NCBI RefSeq assembly: GCF_023208195.1
Contig: NZ_CP060034.1
Coordinates: 3,534,001 to 3,598,000 of the forward strand
Length of the DNA: 64,000 nt
Source of the DNA: Nocardioides sp. InS609-2
Lineage (GTDB): Bacteria > Actinomycetota > Actinomycetes > Propionibacteriales > Nocardioidaceae
Direction of reading: 5' to 3'
The notes below the pieces were generated by a model. It was given only the letters and a program-made list of their open reading frames with translations, searched no databases and was not told the DNA's origin. Below are positions 43,725-52,387 of the stretch, one piece after another (the stretch's first letter is position 1; every line of letters begins with the position of its first letter). Both the position numbers and the translations under genes were made by a program.

Positions 43725-44732
43725 TCAGTGGATCACTGCCGGTGACCAGGCCTGCTCGAGGAACATCTGCGGCGTGGCGTCGGCCGTCGCCTCGAGCTGC
43801 CAGACGTCGGTCACGCCGGCCTCGTCGGCGCGCGGCAGGCCGTAGAGCACGGTGTCGTCGTCGAGCCACTGCACCTGGTCGTCGACGCTCGCCGTCTCGC
43901 CGTCGAGGAGGACCTCCTTGTCGGTGGCCAGGTCGAGTACCGCGATGGTCCAGTGGGTCGCGTCGTCGCTGACGTTCTTCTTGTAGGCGATGTGGGTGCC
44001 GTCGGGGGAGAGGGCCGGGCACTCGGCACCGGCATGGATGGCGGTGAGGGTGCGCTCGGTCAGGTTGCCCTTGACGAGGTACGGCGTCCCGCCGGTCGCC
44101 ACCGTCGCGTAGAACGTGGTGTCGTCGGCGAACGTCACCCCCCACACGTTGCGGTCGACTGAGGCGATCCTCTCGCCGTCGAGCCTGAAGTCGAAGCGCT
44201 CCAGGTTGCCGTAGTCGGTGCCACCCACCTCGCGGATGCGGGTGGCCGTCGAGAAGCCGGCCTGCATGTAGGAGTGCCCGGAGACGAACACGGTGCTCGC
44301 GGTCAGCGATCCGTCGGGGGAGAGCCGCGTGCGTGAGGGCAGGCCGGCGATCCCGTGCTCGTCCTCGACCGTGAGGTCGGGCCCGAGGTCGAGCCATGCG
44401 TAGCGGGTGACGACCCCGCGCTTCGTCACCAGACAGGAGGCGCCCGTCGGGCTGGCGTCGATGCGGTCGCAGGAGACATCGGTGAACGCGCGCGGCCCGG
44501 TCAGGTCGTCGAGCGGCACCACGGCCACCAGCCCGTAGTCGTTGCCGATGGCGGTGTTGCGGAACACCACGCGAGGCCCGTCGACGACGGCGCCGAGGCT
44601 GGTCCTCGGCACCGGCGGCGCGCTGTCGATGCGGTCGCGGTAGCGGTCGTAGTCGCGCAGCACGAACGCCACGGTTCCGCCGATGGCCAGCACGGCAACC
44701 ACGACGAAGGCGATGATGCGACGACTGGTCAT
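43725..44732 (-). CDS. Membrane-anchored TolB-like beta-propeller protein
   Basis: 335 aa. One N-terminal membrane helix (IIAFVVVAVLAIGGTVAFVL, residues 5-24) is followed by an extracytoplasmic domain with repeated propeller-like blades: LSPDGSLTASTVFVS, LSPDGTHIAYKKNVSDD, VQWLDDDTVLYGLPR. This is the WD40/TolB-like pattern. Start 44732 (MTSRRIIAFVVV) overlaps the MFS gene stop (ATGA), so the two are co-expressed. The pairing of an MFS exporter with a TolB-like lumenal protein is common in actinobacteria; the role is unknown. Confidence 0.82.
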   Translation of the reverse strand: MTSRRIIAFVVVAVLAIGGTVAFVLRDYDRYRDRIDSAPPVPRTSLGAVVDGPRVVFRNTAIGNDYGLVAVVPLDDLTGPRAFTDVSCDRIDASPTGASCLVTKRGVVTRYAWLDLGPDLTVEDEHGIAGLPSRTRLSPDGSLTASTVFVSGHSYMQAGFSTATRIREVGGTDYGNLERFDFRLDGERIASVDRNVWGVTFADDTTFYATVATGGTPYLVKGNLTERTLTAIHAGAECPALSPDGTHIAYKKNVSDDATHWTIAVLDLATDKEVLLDGETASVDDQVQWLDDDTVLYGLPRADEAGVTDVWQLEATADATPQMFLEQAWSPAVIH

Positions 44733-45958
44733 GCGGTGTCCGCCGATGCGTCGAGGCCCCGCATCAGCTGCAGGGCAAGGGGTACGGCGACGAGCAGGGC
44801 GCCGCCTACGATCAGGAGTGCGGTCCGCGGGCCGACGGCGTACCAGAGGACGCCGAACCCGAACGACGCCAGCAACCGGGCAAGGGCCACCACGGTCTGC
44901 GCCGTGGCGATGCCGCTGGCCCGGACCGTCGGCGCGACGAGTCGCCCCGCCAGGGCGGCGATCACGCCGTCGGTGGCGGCGTAGAACGTGCCGAGCAGCA
45001 CGAGCGTGAGCACGGTGAACAGCGCGCCACCCGACGCCAGTGCCACGCACGCGTAGGCGCCGAGCAGCGCGGCATGGCCGAAGACGAGCATCCGCGCCCG
45101 GCCGATCCGATCTGCGAGCGCGCCGAGGGGAGTGGCCAGAACGAGGAAGGCGGTGTTGGTGCCGACGTACAGCAGCGGGAACCAGGTGGCGTCGAAGTCC
45201 TGCTGGTCGATCAGGGCGAGGTAGAGGAAGCCGTCACCGACGGTGAGGATGCCGAGCAGGCCGGCGATGACGAGCAGCCGGTTCAGCCGCGGCTCGGCCA
45301 CGTCGCGCCAGCGGAACTCGCGCCCGGGGGCCACCTCGAGCTTCTCGCGCGGTCGCTCGTCGGGCACCAGCAGGCCGAGCAGCGCGACGCCCAGGACGGC
45401 GAAGGCCAGCGAGACGATCATGACGGTGACGTAGCCGTCGGGGATCACCCACAGGATCGAGAACGCGATCAGCGGACCCAGCGCGGCACCGACGGTGTCG
45501 AGGGTGCGGTGCACGCCGAACGCCCGGCCGAGGTCGGCGGTCGGGGTGGCCGCCGAGATCATGGCGTCGCGCGGCGCCGTACGAAGGCCCTTGCCGATGC
45601 GGTCAGCGGTGACGACGGCCGAGATCGCGCCCAGGCCACTGGCGAAGAGCAACACCACCCGGGCCACGCAGGAGAGTCCGTAGCCGATCGCCGCCACCCA
45701 CTTCGGATGGTCGCTGCGGTCGGAGGCCCAGCCGCCGGCGATGCGCACCAGCGCGCTGACCCCCTGGTAGAGCCCGTCGACGAAGCCGTAGGCGATGGTC
45801 GAGAGCCCCAGCACCGCAGTGAGGTAGAGGGGCAGGATCGCCGATACCGACTCCGACGAGATGTCGGTCAGCAGACTGACGAAGCCGAGGGTGATCACCA
45901 CGCGGGGGATCGGGTCACGCGTGCCCGTCCGGTCCTTGCCGCCCGGGCGGTCGCTCAT
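44729..45958 (-). CDS. MFS transporter
   Basis: 409 aa, 12 predicted membrane segments. The first helix contains the LLTDISSESVSAILPLYLTA motif; the loop between helices 2 and 3 has GGWASDRSDHPKWVA, the MFS motif A region, and GALADRIGRARMLVFGHA repeats it in the second half. I chose ATG 45958 (MSDRPGGKDRTGTRD); a GTG at 45970 would add four residues. The substrate is unknown. It is coupled to the TolB-like gene. Confidence 0.88.
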   Translation of the reverse strand: MSDRPGGKDRTGTRDPIPRVVITLGFVSLLTDISSESVSAILPLYLTAVLGLSTIAYGFVDGLYQGVSALVRIAGGWASDRSDHPKWVAAIGYGLSCVARVVLLFASGLGAISAVVTADRIGKGLRTAPRDAMISAATPTADLGRAFGVHRTLDTVGAALGPLIAFSILWVIPDGYVTVMIVSLAFAVLGVALLGLLVPDERPREKLEVAPGREFRWRDVAEPRLNRLLVIAGLLGILTVGDGFLYLALIDQQDFDATWFPLLYVGTNTAFLVLATPLGALADRIGRARMLVFGHAALLGAYACVALASGGALFTVLTLVLLGTFYAATDGVIAALAGRLVAPTVRASGIATAQTVVALARLLASFGFGVLWYAVGPRTALLIVGGALLVAVPLALQLMRGLDASADTA

Positions 45959-45979
45959 GCTGAGGTACACGGGCGCCTC

Positions 45980-46648
45980 TCAGCCGGCGTACAAGGTCGA
46001 GAAGAGCGAGTACGAGGACTCGTCGCCGTCACGGGTGACCGTGACCGTGGCGGAGTTCTGCCCACGCCGGAAGCCCGCTGTCTGGGAGCCGCCGACGGCC
46101 GTGACCTTCTCCTCGGTGAAGCCCAGCGACGTGAGCTGCTGGCGGTAGAACAGCAGCACGGTGCTGGCACCTTTGCCGGTGCGCGCGGTGAGAGCGACCT
46201 GCAGGCGTCGCCCGTCGGCCGCCACACTGCTGGCCTCGATGGTGCTGCCCGCGACCGAGGGGAGCACACCGGAGGGGTAGCCGGGCACCAGGGAGCCCTG
46301 GGCGCTCGCGCTGGCCGGCAACGGCCGGCTGACCAGGGACTTGGCGGGATTCGGCCTGGGAGAGAGGCCGGGAAGGCCGCCCTCGGAGGGGCTCGGGGGG
46401 AGAACCTCGACGGGACCGTCGGAGCCGACGGCGTCCGGCGCATCCGGGCTGGCCGGTGCATCCGGGCTGGCGCTGTCCGGGGCGGCCGTGCCTGTGCCGC
46501 TCGGTTTCGCGGGCTCACCCGGGCTGGCCGACGTACTCGCGGAGGCACTCGCCGAGGGCGGCGCGCTGGAGGGGTCGGCACTGCTGCAGCCCGCGAGCGC
46601 GGCGGCGCATGCCACGAGAACCGTAATGTGTCGTGCGGTCCTGGTCAT
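45980..46648 (-). CDS. Lipoprotein with Ser/Ala/Pro-rich stalk
   Basis: 222 aa. Lipobox ALAGC at residues about 17-21 (MTRTARHITVLVACAAALAG then Cys). Residues 22-115 are Ser, Ala, Pro and Asp rich (PSASASASTSASPGEPAKPS), a cell-wall-spanning stalk. The C-terminal domain of about 100 residues (LQVALTARTGKGASTVLLFY, GFTEEKVTAVGGSQ) is globular and unrecognised. ATG 46648 has GGAGGG 8 nt upstream; in-frame upstream codons to 46738 are rejected. It lies 21 bp upstream of the MFS gene, same strand, so it may be the first gene of that operon. Confidence 0.85.
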   Translation of the reverse strand: MTRTARHITVLVACAAALAGCSSADPSSAPPSASASASTSASPGEPAKPSGTGTAAPDSASPDAPASPDAPDAVGSDGPVEVLPPSPSEGGLPGLSPRPNPAKSLVSRPLPASASAQGSLVPGYPSGVLPSVAGSTIEASSVAADGRRLQVALTARTGKGASTVLLFYRQQLTSLGFTEEKVTAVGGSQTAGFRRGQNSATVTVTRDGDESSYSLFSTLYAG

Positions 46649-46755
46649 GGCCGGCGCCCTCCGTGGGAGCAGCCTAGATCCCATCTGGTTGGACGTCAGC
46701 ATATCCCCGGCCCTCTCAGCAGTCGGTCCGCTAGTCACATGAGAGGCTGATCGGC

Positions 46756-47526
46756 GTGACCACAGAGATCCCGACAGTCGACCTCTCCGACGACCACACC
46801 TTCGCGGCCTGGGCCGCCGAGCAGGCCGGGGCGCGGCTGCTCGAGGTCCGCGCCGAGGGGCTCGAGGGCAAGGAGCTCAAGGACGCCGGCGACGCCGCGG
46901 CACAGGAGCTGCTGGCGCGGCTCCTCGCGGAGTTTCGTCCCGACGACAACGTCCTCTCCGAGGAGGCTCGTGACGACAAGTCGCGGCTGACCGCGAGCCG
47001 GGTGTGGATCATCGACCCGCTCGACGGCACCCGCGAGTTCTCCGAGCCGCCGCGCGAGGACTGGGCCGTGCACGTCGCGCTCTGGGAGTCCGGCGAGCTC
47101 ACCGCCGGCGCAGTTGCGCAGCCCGTGCTGGGCCAGACCTTCAGCACCGCGTCGCCCAGCGTCGTGCCTCCGCGTACCTCGGACCGTCCCCGCATCGCCG
47201 TCTCCCGCAGCCGCCCGCCGGCCTTCGTGGAGGCGCTCGCAACCGAGCTCGGCGCCGACCTGGTGCCGATGGGCAGCGCCGGCGCCAAGGTGATCAGCGT
47301 GGTGCGCGACGTTTCTGATGCCTACGTGCACGCGGGCGGCCAGTACGAGTGGGACAACGCCGCACCCGTCGCCGTGGCCCGCGCCGCCGGCCTCTTCTGC
47401 TCGCGGGTCGACGGGTCCGAGCTGGTCTACAACCAGGACGACGTCTACCTGCCCGACCTCATCGTCTGCCGGCCCGAGCTGGCCGACGCGATCGTCGCGT
47501 TCGTCCGCGCCCACGGCACCGACTGA
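46756..47526 (+). CDS. cysQ: Inositol monophosphatase-family phosphatase, CysQ-like (3'(2'),5'-bisphosphate nucleotidase)
   Basis: 256 aa. Metal-dependent phosphatase signature VWIIDPLDGTREFSEP near residue 90, an upstream metal-site segment in NVLSEEARDD near 72, and the C-terminal QYEWDNAAPVAVARAAG near 200. In actinobacteria the closest family is CysQ, which degrades 3'-phosphoadenosine 5'-phosphate from sulfate assimilation; histidinol- or inositol-phosphatase activity is the alternative. GTG 46756 is preceded by GAGGCT 7 nt upstream, possibly leaderless. It heads a run of small genes on the plus strand. Confidence 0.82.
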   Translation: MTTEIPTVDLSDDHTFAAWAAEQAGARLLEVRAEGLEGKELKDAGDAAAQELLARLLAEFRPDDNVLSEEARDDKSRLTASRVWIIDPLDGTREFSEPPREDWAVHVALWESGELTAGAVAQPVLGQTFSTASPSVVPPRTSDRPRIAVSRSRPPAFVEALATELGADLVPMGSAGAKVISVVRDVSDAYVHAGGQYEWDNAAPVAVARAAGLFCSRVDGSELVYNQDDVYLPDLIVCRPELADAIVAFVRAHGTD

Positions 47527-47533
47527 CGCGTTG

Positions 47534-48142
47534 GTGCCTCACGTCCTGGTCGACGCCGACGGCGTCATGCAGCAGGTGTGCGGCGGCTGGCGCGCGACGA
47601 TGTCGCGCCTGCTGGGTGACGGAGCCGAGGAGTTCCATGGGGCCCTGCACGATCTCGAGACGCCGACCCTGGTGGGTTCAGGCGACTTTCCTGCCGCGCT
47701 GGCGGCTGCGCTCGCTGCTCGCGATCTCGACGTGCCCGTCGACGAGCTGTATGCCGCGCTCTGGCTGGCGATCGACGTGGCGCCCGACTCGGTCGCGCTC
47801 GTGCGGTCGCTCCGGGCCGCCGGCCACGGTGTCCACCTCGGGACCAACCAGCACGCCGAGCGCGCGTCGTACATGAAGCACGAGCTGGGGTACGACGACC
47901 TGTTCGACACCTGCTTCTACTCCTGTGATCTGGGGCTCGCCAAACCCGATGCGGCGTTCTTCGCGAAGGTGGCCGAGTCGCTCGGTGTCGCGACCAGCGA
48001 CGTGGTGTTCGTCGACGACAGCGCCACCAACGTGTGCGGCGCGCTCGCGGCCGGGATGCCCGCGTTGCAGTGGACGATCGACGACGGGCCGGTGGCAATC
48101 CGCTCGCTCCTCGCCGCGCACGATGTCAGGCTGGCGCCATGA
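47534..48142 (+). CDS. HAD-superfamily hydrolase
   Basis: 202 aa. Nucleophile motif HVLVDADGVMQQ at the N-terminus (D-x-D), motif II GTNQ near residue 100, motif III lysine in LAKPDAAFFAK, and motif IV VVFVDDSATNV. It has a helical cap inserted after motif I. The start is GTG 47534 or TTG 47531; both lie 5-8 bp after the cysQ stop. Substrate unknown, probably a phosphorylated small molecule. The stop overlaps the VOC gene (ATGA). Confidence 0.87.
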   Translation: MPHVLVDADGVMQQVCGGWRATMSRLLGDGAEEFHGALHDLETPTLVGSGDFPAALAAALAARDLDVPVDELYAALWLAIDVAPDSVALVRSLRAAGHGVHLGTNQHAERASYMKHELGYDDLFDTCFYSCDLGLAKPDAAFFAKVAESLGVATSDVVFVDDSATNVCGALAAGMPALQWTIDDGPVAIRSLLAAHDVRLAP

Positions 48143-48537
48143 CCTCCTTCGTCTCGCACACCACCGTCGACTGTCGCAACGCCTACGAGCTCTCCGAGTG
48201 GTGGAAGCAGCTGCTCGGCTACGTCGACATGCCCGACGACCCCAACGAGCCTGGCCACGAGGAGTGCCTGATCCGGGATGCCGAGACCGGGCACCTGATC
48301 CTCTTCATCGAAGTGTCCGACGAGAAGTCGGTCAAGAACCGGATGCACTTCGACCTCCGGCCTCGCACCGGCACCCAGGACGACGAGGTCGTGCGCCTGC
48401 TCGGCATCGGCGCCACCCAGGTCGCCGACCTCCGCGGCAAGTACGGCCCCGGCACCGGCTGGGTGGTCCTGGCCGACCCCGAGGGCAACGAGTTCTGCAT
48501 CCTGAAGGCGGAGGCGGAGCGGAAGAGCCCCTCGTGA
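48139..48537 (+). CDS. VOC superfamily (glyoxalase/bleomycin resistance-like) protein
   Basis: 132 aa, two beta-alpha-beta-beta-beta units. Candidate metal ligands are the His in HTTVDCRN near residue 7, a His in NRMHFDLRPR near 62 and the Glu in DPEGNEFCIL near 118, the usual VOC pattern. The function is unknown; small VOC proteins of this kind range from lyases to binding proteins. ATGA overlap with the HAD gene and GTGA overlap with the next. Confidence 0.85.
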   Translation: MTSFVSHTTVDCRNAYELSEWWKQLLGYVDMPDDPNEPGHEECLIRDAETGHLILFIEVSDEKSVKNRMHFDLRPRTGTQDDEVVRLLGIGATQVADLRGKYGPGTGWVVLADPEGNEFCILKAEAERKSPS

Positions 48538-49243
48538 TCGACCCGGGCCGCTCGATGCTGTTCGGCGAGGTCGCCGAGGACTACGCCCGCTGGCGGCCCC
48601 GGTATCCGCCCGAGGCGGTCTCGTGGCTCGCGCCGGCACCGGGCAGCTGACCGGAGCGTTGATAGAGCTCGGCCTGACGGTCGAGGCCGTGGAGGTTGAT
48701 CCACAGATGCTCGACGTGCTCACTTCTTGTCACCCCGCCGCCATTGGCCACCGGGCTGCCTCAGACGCGCTGCCGATCGGCGCCGCCAGCGTGGACGCCG
48801 TACTCTTCGCGGATGCGTGGCACTGGTTCCCCTTCGACGAGACGGTCGCGGAGGTACGACGCGTGCTCGCGCCCGGCGGCTGGCTCGGCCTCATCTGGAA
48901 CCTGGTCACGCCCGTCGAACCGTGGGAGTTCGAGCTCGCCGGCATCGACCCTGATCGCAAAGGCCTCGGCGGCCCGGCATTCCCCGCCCTGCCGTTCCCG
49001 GCGGACGAGACCGTCGTTGCGCGGTTCGCATGGACCTGGGAGGTGACCGCCGAGCAGTTCTGCGGAGCCCTGGCCACCAACTCCGCCGTCATCGCCATGG
49101 ACCCCGCTGCCCGGGGGGCGCGCCTCGCCGCCGCGCGGGCCGTGATCGAGCGGGTGTGTGCCAGCTCCGGACGGGACACGGTCGGGGTGCACCACGAGGC
49201 GGCGTGCGTGCGGTGGTGCCGGAGGCTTTCGCGACGTGCGTGA
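48534..49243 (+). pseudogene. SAM-dependent methyltransferase, broken by a small internal deletion
   Basis: GTG 48534 (GTGA overlap with the VOC gene) starts a typical class I methyltransferase: GEVAEDYARWRPRYPPEAVS, then LAPAPGS and a stop at 48648-48650. The rest continues in another frame from about 48626: ARAGTGQLTGALIELG, AVEVDPQMLDVL, DAWHWFPFDETVAEVRRVLA, PGGWLGLIW. SAM motif I should read like VxDxGAGTG, but the residues before AGTG are missing. The DNA GCGCCGGCACCGGGCAG fits both the end of LAPAPGS and the GAGTGQ coding, so deletion between two short direct repeats explains both the lost residues and the frame change. The product cannot bind SAM normally. Confidence 0.8.
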
Positions 49244-49766
49244 ACTGATCGTGCCGACCACGCGGCTGCACGCAGCCTTCCTTGAGTGCCGCGACGACTG
49301 GGGACCCGGTCGTCACGAGGACGGCTTCGGCATCGGGGACGACGACGTGGACTCACCCGAAGGCTTCGCCGCCTGGGTGCAGAAGAGGGTCCGGCTGACC
49401 CACCCGGCCGGGACCCCGTGCCCGGACGAGAGGCACGGCTCACCCCGATGGATCGTCGAGGACGGCCAGGTGCTCGGCGGGATCGTCCTGCGCCATTTCT
49501 TCGACGGCGACGCGGGCCATATCGGCTACGGCGTGCGCCCGTCCTCTCGACGACGCGGTCTGGCCAGCTGGGCCCTCGGTGAGATGCTCGCGGAGGCGAG
49601 CGCCGCCCTCAGCGTTGACCGCGTCCTCGTACCCTGCCTTGCGGACAACATCGCCTCGGCCCGCACGATCGAGAGCAACGGCGGCGTCCTCGAAGCCATC
49701 CGCGACACCGAGCATGGTCCGGTGCGGCGCTACTGGATCGCCCTGCCTCGAGACAGAGACACCTGA
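49236..49766 (+). CDS. GNAT family acetyltransferase
   Basis: 176 aa from GTG 49236 (MRELIVPTTRLHAAFLE). GNAT core: VLGGIVLRHFFDGDAGHIGY then GVRPSSRRRGLASWALGEML, the acetyl-CoA pyrophosphate loop RRRGLA near residue 107, and LADNIASARTIESNGG followed by VLEAI, the usual C-terminal strand-helix. The substrate is unknown. It overlaps the broken methyltransferase gene by 8 bp. Confidence 0.88.
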   Translation: MRELIVPTTRLHAAFLECRDDWGPGRHEDGFGIGDDDVDSPEGFAAWVQKRVRLTHPAGTPCPDERHGSPRWIVEDGQVLGGIVLRHFFDGDAGHIGYGVRPSSRRRGLASWALGEMLAEASAALSVDRVLVPCLADNIASARTIESNGGVLEAIRDTEHGPVRRYWIALPRDRDT

Positions 49767-49853
49767 GCGGCAAAGTTCGAATAGTTTCCACAACGTCCCT
49801 CCACGCCTGGATCCGGCCCGAAAATGTCGGTGGTCCCTGATTGGCTCTCTTGT

Positions 49854-51131
49854 ATGGCGATCACGACGAGCGAGCTTCCCGACACCGCATCCGCGGTGCT
49901 GGCGTTCGCGCGCTCATCTCGCGCCACGGCTGATCGCGGCGAGGCCGAGTTGCTGGTGGCGGCGTGTGAGTGGGCCGACCTGCATCCGGCGTCGTCGGTG
50001 CTTGATGCGGCCGCGATCCTGCTGCCTGGTGGTTCGGAGCACGAGGAGCCGGTCGCTGGTCCGGGGGCGCCCTTGGTGGCGGAGTTCTGCATCGCCGAGT
50101 TCGGAGCCGTGCTGGGCATCTCGACGGTGTCGGCGAAGCACCTGATCGGTCAGGCGATCGAGCTGCGGCACCGGTTGCCGCGGTTGTGGCGACGTGTCCA
50201 GTCCGGTGAACTGCCCGCCTGGCGGGCCAGGCGGATCGCCGAGACCACCATCCACGCCGGGCTCTCCCGTGAAGCAGCGTCGTACGTCGACGCGCAGCTC
50301 GCCCGGTTCGCGCACCGCACCTCGACCTCGGCGGTGGACCGGTTGGTGGATGCGGCGATCGCCCGGTTCGACCCCGAACGCGCTGCCGCGGAAGCCCGGC
50401 TCGCTGCCGACGGGCGGCATGTGACGATCGAGGAGGAGCAAGTCTCCTTTGCAGGGACCATGCGGGTGACCGCCGAGCTGGATCTGGCCGACGCCCTCGA
50501 CTTCGGCGCCGCCGTCACCCACGGTGCAGACGTCTTGAAGAGCCTCGGGTCCGAGGACTCGCTCGATGCCCGGCGGGCGTCCGCGGTCGGGGAGATGGCA
50601 CGGTCCCAGCTCGCCCTCCCGTTGGTTGGTGAGGTTGCGCAGCAACCGTCTCGAAACCAAGCCTCCACTGCGGCTCGGCAAGTCGTCCTCCACGTCCACC
50701 TGGCCGAGGGCGACCCGATCGCCCGCCTAGAACGAGGCAACCTCGCCACCCTCGACCAGATCCGTGGGTGGTGTCAGCAGTCCCGCACCCAGGTGACGGT
50801 GAAACCCGTCATCGACCTCAACGAGCACATCGTCTGTGCCGGCTACCAACCCTCACCCCGGCTCCGCGAGCAAGTGATCCTGCGCGACCAGACCTGCGTC
50901 TTCCCGTGGTGCAGCAGACCCGCCAGAGCCGGCGACCTCGACCACATCGTCCCCTGGGAAGCCGGCGGCGAGACCTCCACCCATAACCTCGCCGCGCTCT
51001 GTCGGCGACACCACCGCCTGAAGACCCACGGCGCCTGGTCCTACCGGCGCACCGGCCCCGCGACGTACACCTGGACCAGCCCCCAAGGCCACATCTTCGT
51101 CAGGGACGACAAGGGCACGAAGCCGGGTTGA
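49854..51131 (+). CDS. DUF222 / 13E12-repeat family HNH endonuclease domain protein
   Basis: 425 aa. The N-terminal DUF222 helical domain (ISTVSAKHLIGQAIELRHRL, LPAWRARRIAETTIHAGL) is followed by a C-terminal HNH nuclease: CVFPWCSRPARAGDLDHIVP, NLAALCRRHHRLKTHGAWSY, with zinc-binding cysteine pairs and the DH...N...H catalytic pattern near residues 350-395. These proteins occur in many copies in actinobacterial genomes (REP13E12 in Mycobacterium tuberculosis) and behave like mobile or repeat-associated elements. I use ATG 49854; ATG 49824, in frame, is possible. The CC-rich repeats near its end fit a protein with its own codon habits. Confidence 0.88.
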   Translation: MAITTSELPDTASAVLAFARSSRATADRGEAELLVAACEWADLHPASSVLDAAAILLPGGSEHEEPVAGPGAPLVAEFCIAEFGAVLGISTVSAKHLIGQAIELRHRLPRLWRRVQSGELPAWRARRIAETTIHAGLSREAASYVDAQLARFAHRTSTSAVDRLVDAAIARFDPERAAAEARLAADGRHVTIEEEQVSFAGTMRVTAELDLADALDFGAAVTHGADVLKSLGSEDSLDARRASAVGEMARSQLALPLVGEVAQQPSRNQASTAARQVVLHVHLAEGDPIARLERGNLATLDQIRGWCQQSRTQVTVKPVIDLNEHIVCAGYQPSPRLREQVILRDQTCVFPWCSRPARAGDLDHIVPWEAGGETSTHNLAALCRRHHRLKTHGAWSYRRTGPATYTWTSPQGHIFVRDDKGTKPG

Positions 51132-51146
51132 CCACCAAGCCCCACA

Positions 51147-51170
51147 CCCCGCCCGAGACGAAGGGCGGGG
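51147..51170 (+). terminator. Strong stem-loop after the DUF222-HNH gene
   Basis: CCCCGCCC (51147-51154) and GGGCGGGG (51163-51170), a perfect 8-bp GC stem with an 8-nt loop, 16 nt after the stop. Probably bidirectional, as the next gene converges. Confidence 0.6.
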
Positions 51171-51207
51171 CCAGACGTATGTCGTCTCGAAGGTCGGTGT
51201 CGTGTCA

Positions 51208-51480
51208 TCAGGCTTGGGTGAGCTCGGACCGTAGCTGCGCGGCCTGGTCTGCGAGGTGCCGGCGCGACGAACCCGTCAGCCGTCCGATCTGCATGTCCAG
51301 CAGCGCCGAAGCGCAATCCCCGTCGATCGCAAGGAGCTCGCAGAGACCGTCGCGCGCCGCTTCGGTTGTCGCGGCTGCCCAAACCAACTCGGTCACTTCC
51401 TGACGCCGCTCCATGGCCGCCAGGATCGCCTGCAGGATTTCGAGTCTGCTACTGGCGTGTGCGTGTTCCTGGGGCGTCAT
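51208..51480 (-). CDS. Small orphan protein resembling the coiled-coil/tail segment of GyrA/ParC
   Basis: 90 aa from ATG 51480 (MTPQEHAHASSRLEIL). The sequence RLEILQAILAAMERRQEVTE then AAARDGLCELLAIDGD, SALLDMQIGRLTGSSRRHLA matches in order the type IIA topoisomerase A-subunit region that follows the tower domain (R-x-x-I-L-x-x-L...AI-D-E-V...A-R-x-G-L...Q-A-x-A-I-L-D-M-x-L-x-x-L-T). No breakage-reunion domain or DNA-wrapping blades are present. Function unknown; a topoisomerase inhibitor or dimerisation module is a guess. GACGCT 6 nt upstream may be a leaderless -10. Confidence 0.7.
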   Translation of the reverse strand: MTPQEHAHASSRLEILQAILAAMERRQEVTELVWAAATTEAARDGLCELLAIDGDCASALLDMQIGRLTGSSRRHLADQAAQLRSELTQA

Positions 51481-51546
51481 GGCGCCAGCGTCTCGCGGAA
51501 GGCGGCGTTGGACCATCCGCAGCCTCGGAACGCCCGGGCCGCCACC

Positions 51547-51552
51547 TACGAT
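51547..51552 (+). promoter_or_regulatory. Candidate -10 box for the alpha/beta hydrolase gene, leaderless type
   Basis: TACGAT, 7 nt, then ATG 51560. Confidence 0.45.
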
Positions 51553-51559
51553 CGAGCCC

Positions 51560-52374
51560 ATGCCGTTCCCCGACCCCGAGTGGCGTCTCCTCCGCCCCGA
51601 GGTCCCGTGCGGCACCGGAGTCCTGGTCCTGGCGGGGTCGAGCGGTCGCGTCGACTCCAGCGTGCCGGCCTGCTGTGGCAGCACGGCGTGCACGTTCTCG
51701 CGATCCGGTGGTTCGGCGGGCCCGGCCAGCAGGCTGGTCCGTACGACGTCCCGATCGAGCTCTTCTCCGAAGCCCTCGACCACCTCGCGGCCGAAACCGA
51801 TCGACTGGCTGTCATGGGTACGTCGTTCGGGGCCGAGGCGGCCCTCCTGACCGCAGCGCGCGATCAGAGGGTCCGCGCCACCGTCGCCTTCGCCCCCTCC
51901 TCGGTCGTGTGGGGCGGGTACGACGGCACCAGATGGACCTCGCACTGGACGGCGGACGGCCAGCCGGTGCCATGGATGCCGTTCGTCGAGGGGTGGGAGT
52001 CGGCCCAGGACCCTCCGGCGTACCGCGATCTCTACGCGCACAGCCTTGCCGCCGACGTGCAAGCAGCAGACGAGGCAGCGATCCCGGTCGAGCGCATCGC
52101 AGGAGCGGTCGTGCTGGTCGCGGGTGGCGACGACCAGGTATGGCCGTCCGTCGCCTTCGCCGAGCGGATCGCGGCTCGGCGAGGGGAGCGCGGCCTCGAG
52201 ACGACCGTGGTCACGCATCCCGGCGCGGGTCACCGCACGGTCCTGCCCGGCGAGCCTTCGCTGAGAGCGGCAGGCGCCCGGATGCGGCGGGGCGGGACTC
52301 CCGAGGCCGAGGCCGCGCTCGGCTCGCTGGCCTGGCCGCACCTCGTCGCCGCGCTCGGACTCTCGACAAGATGA
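51560..52374 (+). pseudogene. Alpha/beta hydrolase (acyl-CoA thioesterase/BAAT C-terminal-like) with one frameshift
   Basis: ATG 51560 reads MPFPDPEWRLLRPEVPCGTG VLVLAGSSGRVDS and then shifts frame at 51656-51658. The remainder continues as QRAGLLWQHGVHVLAIRWFG to the stop at 52372-52374. All catalytic parts are kept: nucleophile MGTSFGAEAALL, acid GGDDQVWPS, histidine HPGAGHRTVLPG. Restoring one C (TCCCAG for TCCAG) gives a continuous protein of about 271 aa. The intact motifs argue for a recent mutation or a sequencing error. In the given sequence translation would end at 51850. Confidence 0.8.
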
Positions 52375-52387
52375 CCGGTCTGGTCGT

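Noticed and set aside
48623..49243. Independent gene starting at GTG 48623
   Set aside because: It lacks the N-terminal part of the methyltransferase fold, which is present just upstream in another frame; better explained as one broken gene.
49854..51131. Integrated phage or complete mobile element around the DUF222-HNH gene
   Set aside because: No integrase, transposase, terminal inverted repeats or target duplications are visible nearby.
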